Shown: positions 1 to 8,614, counted from the first letter of the stretch. The stretch: 64,000 nucleotides of DNA from Neobacillus driksii (GCF_013409995.1 NZ_JACCBX010000016.1:62001-126000), one strand, 5' to 3'. Numbers and translations: made by a program. The notes: a model not told the origin generated them from the sequence alone.

Positions 1-122
1 CTCGTATATATCATTACACAATAAATTAGGAGTTAAATAAGATTTTGCAAAGAGTTTAAGAACTTACTTTAATTAAAACTTCCCACAAACAATTGATACA
101 CATGGAAAAATCATAAAAATTC

Positions 123-209
123 AAGTTCATCTGATGTCCAATTATATATGGGTAAAGTTCATACTATGTCCAATAAAAATAAAATAAAGTTCAACTAGTG
201 TCCAATAAA
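123..209. repeat. Three iteron-like direct repeats in 32-bp phase
   Basis: Three copies of AAGTTCA-N4/5-TGTCCAAT lie with GTTCA at 125, 157 and 189, so the period is exactly 32 bp, about three helical turns. The spacers differ while the two half-motifs are kept, which is the pattern of a protein binding array rather than recent slippage. They sit just past the 3' end of the winged-helix gene at 262-1404. They could be replication iterons or an operator array for a gene lying left of the window. Confidence 0.6.
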
Positions 210-261
210 TTGATATTAAAATCGTTCAACAATAAAAAAGAGTGGTTGCCCACTCCATAAT

Positions 262-1404
262 TTACATTTTATGTTGTTTTCTCAACTGCTCAAACTGATA
301 TTTAATAGCATCAAAGTAAGTAAAATTATGGTCCTGTGAGTCCATTCTTGCAAATAGCTCCGGATTCACCATATATTTTTCATTCTTCCCTCGACCAAAG
401 AAAGAAATAATAAAGTTTTCATGTAGTTCCTTAATATACCGCCTTATTTGCTTATCAGACTTATTTATTAATTCTAATAATCCTTTTCTTGTTAAATGTT
501 CGACTTCAAACATTGTTCCATTTTTAATATTGGATTCTAGTGTCTGCTTTGCATCCATTTTTAAATCGATGTTAGGATTTAATGAAAGGTAATAAGTTTG
601 ATAATGAATTTTTGTCATTATCATATACAATAATCCTTTTGCTTCAAGAGATAAATTTGCTGTTAATTCTTTTGCCTTTATTTTATACGTTTTAGTAAAG
701 TTCATGGTCATTTGATTATCATCAAATCGCCCCATCCAATGAAAACTTTTTTCCACCCGATACGCATTGGCAGTAAAAAATTCAGTATCGCCCTTTTTAA
801 TCCCTTTCTTTAGATTGGATTTTTGAACAACCCTTGACATTTTTCTTCTTTCCCAATTCAAAATTCCTAGTTCCTTAAATTTCTTTAAATATTTAATTAA
901 AGTTGTTTTCCCTAAACCAGTTACAGCAATAATATCTTCTAAAGTTAAATAGTCACCTGAAATCTTTAAATAACCTTGACTACCAAGGTTCATATGTAAA
1001 ATCAATTCAAATAGTACACCAGCTTCTGAAATATCAAGCTGAGGAACAATACTCTCAATAGATTCATGAAATGAATTAATATAATGTTTTGATAAGTTTT
1101 CCCTTTCCTGCAACCTTTTCTGAATCATTTTTCGAATTCTTTTCCAAGAATCTCTTTGTGCCTTCGTTTTCTTCTTAAAAATTGCATCCCCAACTTCAGT
1201 TGAGAAAGTTTTAAGACGAACCATATTACCAAAAGTATCTTCAATAACAATATCACTTAACCCTGCTATTTCCAATAAATGCAAAACATCATCAACATTA
1301 TACATGTTAAATTGAATATTTAATGCCTTTGCAATAATTCTTAAATTCTCTGCCTGCCTTGTATTTCTAACTATTATATTTTCACTTACTTGCTTAATAT
1401 CCAT
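262..1404 (-). CDS. Two-winged-helix protein, replication-initiator-like
   Basis: A 380-residue protein that I do not recognise by name. Two stretches look like winged-helix DNA-binding units: residues about 150-190 (LTLEDIIAVTGLGKTTLIKY followed by a basic wing) and about 305-345 (TRKGLLELINKSDKQIRRYI). Two winged helices together with nearby iterons is the layout of theta-plasmid initiators of the Rep_3 type, so an initiator or a plasmid-derived regulator is inferred; homology is not shown. The start is placed at ATG 1404 because the upstream ATG at 1416 lies inside the sequence that supplies the GGAGG ribosome site. The gene is AT-rich like the rest of the island. A transcription regulator is the main alternative. 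Confidence 0.45.
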   Translation of the reverse strand: MDIKQVSENIIVRNTRQAENLRIIAKALNIQFNMYNVDDVLHLLEIAGLSDIVIEDTFGNMVRLKTFSTEVGDAIFKKKTKAQRDSWKRIRKMIQKRLQERENLSKHYINSFHESIESIVPQLDISEAGVLFELILHMNLGSQGYLKISGDYLTLEDIIAVTGLGKTTLIKYLKKFKELGILNWERRKMSRVVQKSNLKKGIKKGDTEFFTANAYRVEKSFHWMGRFDDNQMTMNFTKTYKIKAKELTANLSLEAKGLLYMIMTKIHYQTYYLSLNPNIDLKMDAKQTLESNIKNGTMFEVEHLTRKGLLELINKSDKQIRRYIKELHENFIISFFGRGKNEKYMVNPELFARMDSQDHNFTYFDAIKYQFEQLRKQHKM

Positions 1405-1533
1405 AAAAACCTCCATAAGTTAAACCAATTCATCATTACGCTTTGTTAATAATTGTTGAATTTTTTCATTAATCCTTTTTTTCATCAATTAAAGCGCAGT
1501 GGTTTTTAAACTTATGGATAATCTTTATTAATA

Positions 1534-1557
1534 AAAAAAGCCCCTTTGGGCTTTTTT
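1534..1557 (-). terminator. Intrinsic terminator of the 78-residue gene
   Basis: AAAAAAGCCC and GGGCTTTTTT form a ten-base stem with a four-base loop, with T runs in both directions. It lies six bases past the stop codon of the gene at 1563-1799 and could also stop transcription on the plus strand. Confidence 0.85.
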
Positions 1558-1562
1558 GGTTT

Positions 1563-1799
1563 CTATTTACAAAGTTTCTTCCAATTTTCAAAGGTATTTA
1601 CTTCATCAATTAAACCTGCTTTTTTACTTTCATATATTCTGTCATCGATTTCTTGTAGAAAAACTTCTTTGGCAGCAGCGAATATTCTAAGCACTTCCTT
1701 TTTATCTTGAATAATAATTTCACTTGCATCTTTTAAAGATATTTTTTTATCTAAAGCATAATTTATTATCTCGTCTATTAAGTTATTTCTGTTATTCAT
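1563..1799 (-). CDS. Small hypothetical protein, 78 residues
   Basis: A small, mainly helical, charged protein with no recognised family. Residues 15-40 (alternating charged and aliphatic residues, including KISLKDASEIIIQDKKEVLR) suggest a helix-turn-helix-like or short helical bundle fold, but no function can be assigned. The start ATG at 1799 has a good ribosome site (GGGAGGAAAT). A strong terminator follows, so it appears to be transcribed alone. It sits between the initiator-like gene and the structured-RNA module and could belong to either or to neither. Confidence 0.6.
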   Translation of the reverse strand: MNNRNNLIDEIINYALDKKISLKDASEIIIQDKKEVLRIFAAAKEVFLQEIDDRIYESKKAGLIDEVNTFENWKKLCK

Positions 1800-1975
1800 A
1801 TTTCCTCCCAGAGTGTCCTACTTTATTATTATTTTATCATGTTTTTTAAAATAATAATAAGATATGTAAAAATTTAGGGGGACTGGGTATTAAGGTGAGC
1901 GAAAAATAAATATATATTATCAAATCAATAAGAAACTTTTGATAACCATCCTATAAAAATTGCTTTTTCTACAAT

Positions 1976-2632
1976 TTAATTACCTTCTTCAGATTCGTCA
2001 TAGTTTTTCAATGTCCTTAATTTTGTATTAAAACGTAGTTCTATCCTTTTAAGCAGTATTCCATTTTTTTTGGCTTGGGCTACTAAATACTCGGCAAGTT
2101 GATTTTTTTGCCCTAGAACGCCCTTATAAGCCGGAAAACCATTTATTAAATTAAAGGTTTGTTTCATTTTATATTTATTCTTTGTTTTCGCTACATTATA
2201 AAGCATATCTTTTAAACCACGATAAGTATCACGAGACAAAGTAACAGATACTTTTTTATCAACAATTTGTATTTCAAAAGCAGACAAATCACTGATTTTT
2301 AAAAAAACTGGTGAACGTCGAATATCAGAAAATTTATCATCATAAAGAAACTCTCTTGGAACCATACCTTCGGTATGCAAAACCAGAACAAGATGTTCCC
2401 ATCGCAGATAATAGAAATTTGCAATGCCTTTGCGCTTTTGTCTATGACGTTGCCATTTGTTTTTATCTGTCTGGTACTTTCCAATAAATTTTGCGTCTAT
2501 ATCCCCCCATTTAGATTTTTTATTGACCGGAAGTTCCGTTATATGATAGTAGTAATATCCCTTGCCACAGAGATTTACCAATAGTTGAATCAATCCTTGC
2601 CAGGATGAAACTAAGTAATTTTGTTGTGCCAT
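1976..2632 (-). CDS. Unknown basic protein downstream of a large structured RNA
   Basis: A 218-residue protein of no family I can name. An N-terminal aromatic segment (GKGYYYYHITELPVNKK, about residues 23-39) is followed by a very basic stretch (KNKWQRHRQKRKG, about 55-67) and a YLRWEHLVLVLHTEG segment, then a C-terminal half rich in lysine and arginine (RIELRFNTKLRTLKNY). The composition suggests nucleic acid, probably RNA, binding; this is inference. No HNH, RuvC, LAGLIDADG, GIY-YIG or reverse-transcriptase motif is visible. The start is ATG 2632, six bases after GGGAGGTGG; the earlier in-frame start at 2641 lies inside that site. Upstream on the same strand is roughly 850-1000 bases of dense hairpins with no convincing ORF, so RNA and protein look like one transcribed unit. 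Confidence 0.6.
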   Translation of the reverse strand: MAQQNYLVSSWQGLIQLLVNLCGKGYYYYHITELPVNKKSKWGDIDAKFIGKYQTDKNKWQRHRQKRKGIANFYYLRWEHLVLVLHTEGMVPREFLYDDKFSDIRRSPVFLKISDLSAFEIQIVDKKVSVTLSRDTYRGLKDMLYNVAKTKNKYKMKQTFNLINGFPAYKGVLGQKNQLAEYLVAQAKKNGILLKRIELRFNTKLRTLKNYDESEEGN

Positions 2633-2641
2633 AAATACCAC

Positions 2642-3650
2642 CTCCCGGTAGAAAAAACAACAGCACTATTAAGTCCGCCAGGACAACCAGATTGCCACAT
2701 CCAGCCCTTTCACTTTTTCTGCATATCCCAATCGCTTTCAGTCGTCTCAAATCCAGAAGGTCGCCAAACCCTCACAAGAACTAACGCACCCACTGCTTAC
2801 GCAGGTTTGTTAAAAACCTAATTGCGAAATCTCCCACCGTTGGCATTACCCAGTACGGTTTCCCATTTTAGTCATACTCTTCAAAAACAAGCTCAGGTCG
2901 GCTCCAAGATAAATCTCAAGGACAGAATATGGAAGCTTCCTCTTACTCGCCCAAAAGGGTTTTCGGTCGATTCTATCTCTTCACAGCCAGTTCAGCATCC
3001 TCTTCTTGTTTTTTTACTCGGTTGGTCCCAACTAAAGCGCTGGGTTCCTTTACTATGGAGCATGTTCCATAGCCTTTACGGGTTGAGCTATTCGTATTTG
3101 TATTCCCTTTCGGAAACCAAGCTTTTACTTGGCAAATCTATGTTTCTATAGATTTTTCCTCCCCCGCCGAGCTGAGCGTTGAGCCGTTACCGGACCTCCC
3201 CGCCAGGTGGATTTTCACCACTTTGATTAATTAGCCCAAAGCTAAATATATGACGGACAGTAATTCACATCGCCGAATTACCATCATTTCAATGTCGCCC
3301 ATCATCCTGAATTTTTTCATTTCATTGGGTAGAAGCGATTTTACTCGCAGCCCCCGTTGATTCGACGCAAGCCTGTCTCCAGGCACGTCGCTTCAGGTGG
3401 ACCAGGTTTCCTTTCATTAGGCGAATGAAATTCCCCCTGGAACAGCCAGCTCTATCGGATTAGCGTTCCGATATGCTAACTTGCAAAAATTAAAGTGAAA
3501 GTTTTTTTATCTAAATTTTAAAGTTGGAATTGGCGATTCCAACTGTGGCAATTTATCTAAAATTCATTAACAAAAATATGGTTGGCAGCCATATTTTCTT
3601 AACAGCTGCTGTCGGTTCCCGCCAGTCGAGCTACGCTCGAAAAGTCAAAA
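2642..3650 (-). ncRNA. Large structured RNA candidate (ornate leader or RNP RNA)
   Basis: This gap holds a chain of strong stem-loops. Examples: 3363-3390 (a CGACG/CGTCG stem enclosing GCCTG-TCTC-CAGGC), 3402-3440 (CCAGG/CCTGG enclosing TTTCATT/AATGAAA), 3453-3473 (7 bp), 3523-3543 (8 bp), 3573-3597 (9 bp), 3626-3640 (6 bp), 3335-3348, 3260-3281 (GTAATTC/GAATTAC), 3134-3155 (AAATCTAT/ATAGATTT), 3117-3132, 3103-3115, 3053-3072 (CTATGGA/TCCATAG) and 2793-2804. It is more GC-rich than the flanking island DNA. Minus orientation is inferred because it runs directly into the ribosome site of the 218-residue gene and because GAAA and GAGA tetraloops occur in that sense. Exact ends are not known; the core is about 2790-3475. 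I cannot assign it to a known RNA class. Confidence 0.6.
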
Positions 3651-3844
3651 CCTCCATATTCCTAAATAGGAGTAGCGATTTTCCATTAAATAGTTTATAA
3701 ATCAACATTTCTTCCTAGTCTTTAAAATTGTAATTCAATTTTTCAAAAAAGGTTAAAAAATCTATAATCTACCATTCCTTTTTATTCTATTATTTCGCCC
3801 CCCTCTTCTGAGGTACGTTATTTCTAGTAATATTTTAAAGGCAA

Positions 3845-3868
3845 TAAAAAAATGCCCTATCGGGCATC
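3845..3868 (-). terminator. Terminator of the HerA-NurA operon
   Basis: ATGCCC-TATC-GGGCAT (3852-3867) is followed on the minus strand by a run of seven T. It begins directly after the stop codon of the NurA-like gene and separates that operon from the structured RNA region. Confidence 0.9.
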
Positions 3869-5188
3869 TCAAAGTGAACTTTCTTTCATTAGAGATTGAG
3901 AAAATTTTTGTAAAATGTTATTGGTAGGATAAACTGACATTGATGCTAACTTATTAACGGCTACTATAGGAAGTAAGGCATTTTGGAACTGGCTTGATTT
4001 TAACTCGCACAACATCCTAATAATTTCCTCTATACCCATCATGTCTTCTTTAACTGGATTTTCAATATATTTTCCAGTAGGAATAGATGCAACAACTATA
4101 CTTTTATCATCAATCTTAATAAAAGCTTTTGAACCATAATTAACCCTTTCACCGTAGGAGGTTGTATCGCTATCACCATTTTTTATTTGAGAAAATATAT
4201 ATTTATTATTTGGTATTAAGAATTCACCCTTTTTCTTTAGCTTTTTTTCAAGTAATAATGAGTGTTCAAAGAAAGCACCTGACTTTTCAATACCCACTAA
4301 GTATAATTCTACTTCCTTTTGCTTAATAAAATCTAAGAATTCTCTAATTGGTTCAACTAATCTTGAAAACTGTGAATGGAGTGATAGCGGTCCATCCTTA
4401 AGTAATAAAACTTTAGATAATTTGTTTTTTCCTTCATTAAATAAAATCCTAACGTAGCTTAAGAGTAGAAGATGTTCCATTACCTGCATTAAATTAGCAG
4501 CTATACTTTCATTCGTATTGTCTTCATAAAAATCCATATGAAGACTAATATAGTCAGTAAAGTATATTTCTTTCCCACAATCAGAGCAATTTTCTGTATC
4601 AAACTCCTTAAAAAATTCATTTTGCTTTTCGCATAGAGGACAATTAAACTTTAAAACTACATTAGGGTCACTATCCCATTTTCTATAAACTAAAAATTTT
4701 AGGGTATCATATAATATTATATTTTCTACTTTTAAAGTAATATTAACGATTCTTCTAATTGTATCTAGGGGTGTTAAATTCTTTATCCTAATATTGTTTA
4801 ATGGGAGAACCGTTGCTAGTGTATCAGAATATTGAGTTATTATTTCATTTAAAAGCTTGGGATTAACTATAGGCGCTTGTGCTTTTTTTAGTTTATCTAG
4901 GCTAATCATAAGAGTAGCAACTTTAATAAAGGAAATAGACTTTTTCTGATTTAAAGGATTTGTTATGGAACTGTAACTTCCGTCGATTGCAATTACTGAA
5001 TTTATTTTGGGTTCTTTTAGCTCTATAATCGACGAATAACTCGAAGAAAAATCTAAATCCTCTAGGTTTATTTTGTCAGATTCAAATTCCTTTATAATTG
5101 TAGAAATAAATTCATTTTTAATTATGGGGAGATGACCTAGTTTGCTTGCAGATTCATAGGGCATCGAGCCATTTCCAGAGTAAGCCAT
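3869..5188 (-). CDS. NurA-domain nuclease, partner of HerA
   Basis: A 439-residue protein with the marks of the NurA nuclease domain: an early AIDGS motif (Asp69) expected to bind the catalytic metal, a DGP motif at 265-267 (LLLKDGPLSL) and a C-terminal YPTNN segment. A zinc-ribbon-like insert has cysteines at 183, 186, 201 and 204. NurA proteins act as single- and double-strand 5'-3' nucleases loaded on DNA by the HerA hexamer. The gene follows the HerA-like gene by two bases, and its ribosome site (GGGGTG) lies inside the end of that gene, so the two are translationally coupled. In archaea the pair serves double-strand break repair; within a bacterial defence island an anti-phage role is more likely, but this is inferred from context. 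Confidence 0.85.
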   Translation of the reverse strand: MAYSGNGSMPYESASKLGHLPIIKNEFISTIIKEFESDKINLEDLDFSSSYSSIIELKEPKINSVIAIDGSYSSITNPLNQKKSISFIKVATLMISLDKLKKAQAPIVNPKLLNEIITQYSDTLATVLPLNNIRIKNLTPLDTIRRIVNITLKVENIILYDTLKFLVYRKWDSDPNVVLKFNCPLCEKQNEFFKEFDTENCSDCGKEIYFTDYISLHMDFYEDNTNESIAANLMQVMEHLLLLSYVRILFNEGKNKLSKVLLLKDGPLSLHSQFSRLVEPIREFLDFIKQKEVELYLVGIEKSGAFFEHSLLLEKKLKKKGEFLIPNNKYIFSQIKNGDSDTTSYGERVNYGSKAFIKIDDKSIVVASIPTGKYIENPVKEDMMGIEEIIRMLCELKSSQFQNALLPIVAVNKLASMSVYPTNNILQKFSQSLMKESSL

Positions 5189-5190
5189 TT

Positions 5191-7092
5191 TTACACCCCA
5201 AACAACTTAATTTGTACTGGTAATGCATACATATGGGATTTAGTTGTCATACGTACAAATCCCTTAGACTTTGTTTTTTGAATATCAATGCCTACGTCCT
5301 TAAACTCATAAAATTTGGTAAGCTCTTTTATTTCGTTACTGTCATTAAGATGGGCAATAAAGAAGTTTTCTGTATTCTTCAGAAGGTCTCGACTCAAGCT
5401 TGTTATACTTTGAGTTGAATAAACAATACCGATATTTAATTTTGCTCCTTCTTTAGCAAGCCGGTTATATATATTAGTTAGGTCATTATCGTTAGATGGA
5501 AATAAGTTATGAGCTTCTTCAAAATAAAACTGTACATATTTATCTTTAAGATTATTATTCGTAAACGCTTCCATCTGCATTGAAAATACCGAATTACATA
5601 TCTTTTCAGAAAAGAAATTAACGATAACTGGATTTGAATTACTTAAATCTAGAATAACGGTTTTTCCGTTATCAAGATGGTGCAAAATGGTGCTAAGAGC
5701 ATCTTTAGCATTTCCGTCATGATATATTTTATAATTCATTATTTTTTGTGTTCCACTTACATTTGCTCCATTATTTTTTTTGCCGGTTAAGATGCTAAGT
5801 AAGGAAATATCTGTTTCGTTAAAGTAATTTTTCTTTTCTTTTCCAGAGGTAAACGGAGGATTATCCTTTATTTCACAATATTTATCCCAGATTTTTTGGT
5901 AATAATCCACAGCATCTTCTATTTTTACTTTCTTTTTATCAGGATAATTAGCACCAAAAACTGTCTCTAGGATATCTTTATTAAAATTGAAGTTAACCTG
6001 GTGGCTACCAGTAATTTTGAAGCCGGCTTTGTACAGGATACATTTGTATATACTCTCATGCCTTTGATATCGATTGTATCTTCCAAAATCCTCTTGTCTT
6101 AGGTCATTAATTTCCTTTTTATCTAAAACTTCAAAATTTAAGAAGCCATTAAGGTAGTCAGCTTTAATATTATCCATCTGCATTAAATGTTTTATTATTT
6201 CATGTCCTAGCTTTAAATCCTCATAAACATTCACTTTTAATGTGCTCATATTTCCTTTAGGATTGACGGAGTATCTTTCACATCTATCTTGATATTTATC
6301 ATATAGTGACGTATTATCTTGCTCGTTTACATTCGCATATTCTCCATTTAAGTCAAATATTAACTGTCCTACATTTTCATAGTTTTCTAATATAGACTCA
6401 GCAATTATTTTAACGGTATTACTTTTTCCCATTCTTGTCTTTCCAAATAAAGCTGTTCTTGCAGCAACAAAATCCTTCGCTGAAACTTTTACATCCACAT
6501 CTACAGCTTGATGCAATTTCGACTCTGTGTATCTTAATTTGCCGATAACAAAAGAACTTTCATTATCAATAGAATGGTTTATTAGTTTATAAAGTATATC
6601 ATCTGAAGCCCGAAATACTTCGTACAAGTGAGGTGAATAGTAACTTTCAATATCTCCCGCATATTCAAGTTCACCTTTGTCATTTTCGTAATAAGTTCCT
6701 AAGACGGTTATTTTTAGTGCACTCCATTGAAGCTCAGCTCTTGTGAAAATATCGATTTCAGGCATATGATTCTTATGTAATTCAAAGTAGGTACGTGAAA
6801 CATCATTAGCAAGTGGGGTACTAGTTGGTTCTTTAACTCTAGCAAGAATATAGTGCTCAGGAATTTCTATGTTTTCACCAATTCTTGTTTCTATTAACTT
6901 AATGATTACAAATGAATTCTTAGGAATTCCTTGGTTTCTAACCTTAAAGAAGTCGTTTGTTATGACCGTCCCGTCTTCATATCCTAAAGACATAACATAC
7001 CCTAATAGTGCATCCTCATTTTCTTTGAAGTATTCCCTAAATTCTTTAAAAACTGATAATTCGGTATTAAGACCGTCCAAAACACTACTCAT
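5191..7092 (-). CDS. HerA-like hexameric DNA translocase ATPase
   Basis: A 633-residue protein of the HerA/FtsK-like ATPase group (DUF87). The N-terminal part, up to about residue 190, fits a HAS-type barrel. Walker A is GKTRMGKS at 217-224, a FDLNGEY motif stands at 246-252, Walker B is FYFEEAHNLFP ending at 532, and a YSTQS sensor segment lies near 557-561. Such proteins form hexameric rings that pump double-stranded DNA and feed a nuclease. It is the first gene of a two-gene operon with the NurA-like gene, and its start has a good ribosome site (AGGGGGGATTAG). Bacterial HerA homologues pair with many effectors (SIR2, DUF4297, NurA), and most such pairs are defence systems. Function in this strain is inferred. 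Confidence 0.85.
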   Translation of the reverse strand: MSSVLDGLNTELSVFKEFREYFKENEDALLGYVMSLGYEDGTVITNDFFKVRNQGIPKNSFVIIKLIETRIGENIEIPEHYILARVKEPTSTPLANDVSRTYFELHKNHMPEIDIFTRAELQWSALKITVLGTYYENDKGELEYAGDIESYYSPHLYEVFRASDDILYKLINHSIDNESSFVIGKLRYTESKLHQAVDVDVKVSAKDFVAARTALFGKTRMGKSNTVKIIAESILENYENVGQLIFDLNGEYANVNEQDNTSLYDKYQDRCERYSVNPKGNMSTLKVNVYEDLKLGHEIIKHLMQMDNIKADYLNGFLNFEVLDKKEINDLRQEDFGRYNRYQRHESIYKCILYKAGFKITGSHQVNFNFNKDILETVFGANYPDKKKVKIEDAVDYYQKIWDKYCEIKDNPPFTSGKEKKNYFNETDISLLSILTGKKNNGANVSGTQKIMNYKIYHDGNAKDALSTILHHLDNGKTVILDLSNSNPVIVNFFSEKICNSVFSMQMEAFTNNNLKDKYVQFYFEEAHNLFPSNDNDLTNIYNRLAKEGAKLNIGIVYSTQSITSLSRDLLKNTENFFIAHLNDSNEIKELTKFYEFKDVGIDIQKTKSKGFVRMTTKSHMYALPVQIKLFGV

Positions 7093-7203
7093 CTAATCCC
7101 CCCTATTTCAATCTATAAATTTATAATTATGTCATTTTTTTGGATACAACAATAAATAATGGACCTTATAAACATATATGCTTCATACCGATTCGTTTAT
7201 GTA

Positions 7204-7238
7204 TTGAAAAAAGGCAATTAACAACCTCCTTTTTTCAA
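7204..7238 (-). terminator. Hairpin with T run after the 164-residue gene
   Basis: TTGAAAAAAGG (7204-7214) pairs with CCTTTTTTCAA (7228-7238), an 11-bp stem with a 13-base loop. It lies about 50 bases past the stop of the gene at 7292-7786 and upstream of the HerA-like gene. The AT-rich stem makes it a weak terminator or a regulatory hairpin for herA. Confidence 0.5.
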
Positions 7239-7291
7239 TTAAGCATGAAACGACTTCTCTTATTTATAGAGCATTCAAAAAACTATATTTT

Positions 7292-7786
7292 TTAGAATCC
7301 CATTTCTTCACATTCTCTAAGTAAATCGTCTGCTCTTCCTTTGTAAGCATACGCAATTTTTGCTGCATCTTCATGAGTACGATTATTAATTAATAGATGG
7401 TGTACTCCATGCATTTTTATTTTTTTACCTGTTTTAGTATTTGCTTTATTCTCTTCTGATACCATCATGTAATAAAATAAGGTAAAGAACCTTTCAACCT
7501 TATTCCTTAGAGCAGCTGGATACGTTTGAGCAATTTGCTTAATATTACTTACTACAGCAGTATCAAACGCTTTTTCTGTCTGATTATGAATATTTAATAA
7601 ATCTTGATATACATTTTGATTAGAAGTACCACTTGCGATTTCATTAAAATATTTGAAAACAGTTGCATCTTTATAACTAGTTGTAAAACTCCCGTTTGAA
7701 GAGGAATACGTTACCCGCCAATTATCAATATCTCCTGTATCATAATAAATTGTACTTCCATCTGATAATGTTGTAATTTCTCTCAT
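7292..7786 (-). CDS. Hypothetical protein, paralogue of the gene at 13721-14209
   Basis: A 164-residue protein of unknown function. It shares a layout and many residues with the protein at 13721-14209: an early beta segment containing DGST...DIDNW against DGTT...RIDDW, a central helix ending VERFFTLFYYMMVSEENKA against VEKLFGTFYTVMLAEENRY, a basic KTGKKIK or KLGKRVK turn, and a C-terminal helix pair. No catalytic motif is apparent. The start ATG at 7786 follows a plausible GAGGGG ribosome site. The two copies lie on opposite strands and bracket the nuclease, DpnII and AIPR genes, so they may be a mobile or defence-associated family. No function is assigned. Confidence 0.65.
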   Translation of the reverse strand: MREITTLSDGSTIYYDTGDIDNWRVTYSSSNGSFTTSYKDATVFKYFNEIASGTSNQNVYQDLLNIHNQTEKAFDTAVVSNIKQIAQTYPAALRNKVERFFTLFYYMMVSEENKANTKTGKKIKMHGVHHLLINNRTHEDAAKIAYAYKGRADDLLRECEEMGF

Positions 7787-7967
7787 TTTTTCCCCTCTTT
7801 GTATTTAATATTTTGATTCCTTACCGCAAGGACTTATTACCCTCATCAAATGAATTAGATATTTCCATTTTAGCCCAAAAACAAAGAAAATTAAATAATA
7901 ATTAGGCGAGTAAGATGATAGAATAATAATGTAATAGCAAAATTTAAATTGATTAGGGAGTGCTACT

Positions 7968-8486
7968 ATGAAAAAGGGTGGATTTGGTGGTGCGTCAACA
8001 AAAACAGGACTTATTTTTGAAGAACGAGTAGACTTGTCAAAACAATTAGAATCTATTCCTGGTTACGATGTAATAGGTGATGATGTCTTTTATGACGGAA
8101 AAAAGGTAGCGCAATTATTAAAAAAGCATAAGTTATATAAAAAATTCTTAGAACCTCAAGGAGTAAATTATAAAGATATTATTTCTGCTAGATTATTACC
8201 TGATGAGGCAATATATGTGATTGACAAAAAGGAGATACATATTGTTGAAATGAAATTTCAACAAGGTAGTGGTTCTGTGGTTGAGAAACTACAAACCTGT
8301 CATTTTAAGAAAAAGCAATACATCAAATTATTGTCTCCATTAAATATTAAGGTTAATTTCACATATATCTTAAGTGATTGGTTTAAACAAGAAGGTTTAA
8401 GAGATGTCTTCGAATATATAAATGATTCAGAGTGTAATTACTTCTTCTCGGAAATCCCTTTAGAATATCTTGGTCTACCACATTAA
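7968..8486 (+). CDS. PD-(D/E)XK nuclease-like protein, possible restriction enzyme
   Basis: A 172-residue protein with the pattern of a PD-(D/E)XK nuclease: Glu17 in TKTGLIFEE, Asp79 in LLPDEAIY, and the E-x-K pair Glu94/Lys96 in HIVEMKFQQGSGS, with Gln109 in EKLQT further on. The glycine-rich GGFGGASTKTGL start resembles some type II restriction endonucleases, although I cannot name a specificity. It is alone on the plus strand, with a ribosome site GGGAG and a shared terminator against the DpnA-like gene. No methyltransferase of its own is visible, so it may be a solitary nuclease, a remnant of a second restriction system, or rely on the DpnII methylases. The fold call is fairly secure; the role is inference. 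Confidence 0.6.
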   Translation: MKKGGFGGASTKTGLIFEERVDLSKQLESIPGYDVIGDDVFYDGKKVAQLLKKHKLYKKFLEPQGVNYKDIISARLLPDEAIYVIDKKEIHIVEMKFQQGSGSVVEKLQTCHFKKKQYIKLLSPLNIKVNFTYILSDWFKQEGLRDVFEYINDSECNYFFSEIPLEYLGLPH

Positions 8487-8564
8487 GAGAGTAATCCATT
8501 GATGTTCACAGAGAAGAAATTGCTCAAGATTGGAAACGTAATAAGTGCATTAAATTAAAATGTT

Positions 8565-8610
8565 TTAAACCAAAAAAAGATGTGAGTTCTCACATCTTTT
8601 TTTGGTTTAA
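8565..8610. terminator. Perfect bidirectional terminator
   Basis: Two 22-base perfectly complementary arms (8565-8586 and 8589-8610) with a two-base loop, carrying A7 and T7 runs within the arms. It lies between the convergent nuclease gene (plus) and the DpnA-like gene (minus) and can serve both. Confidence 0.9.
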
Positions 8611-8614
8611 TATT

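Noticed and set aside
2375..3151. Plus-strand frames (69, 66 and 109 codons) and a minus-strand frame (76 codons) in the structured RNA region
   Set aside because: No ribosome sites, no protein-like composition, and the region is better explained by dense stem-loops.
2642..3650. Group I or group II intron
   Set aside because: No reverse transcriptase or LAGLIDADG ORF, no recognisable domain V hairpin or GUGYG start, and no interrupted gene at the flanks. A degenerate intron cannot be fully excluded.
1976..3650. IscB/HEARO (OMEGA) or TnpB element
   Set aside because: The protein has no HNH, RuvC or bridge-helix motif and is too short; the RNA is longer than typical omega RNAs.
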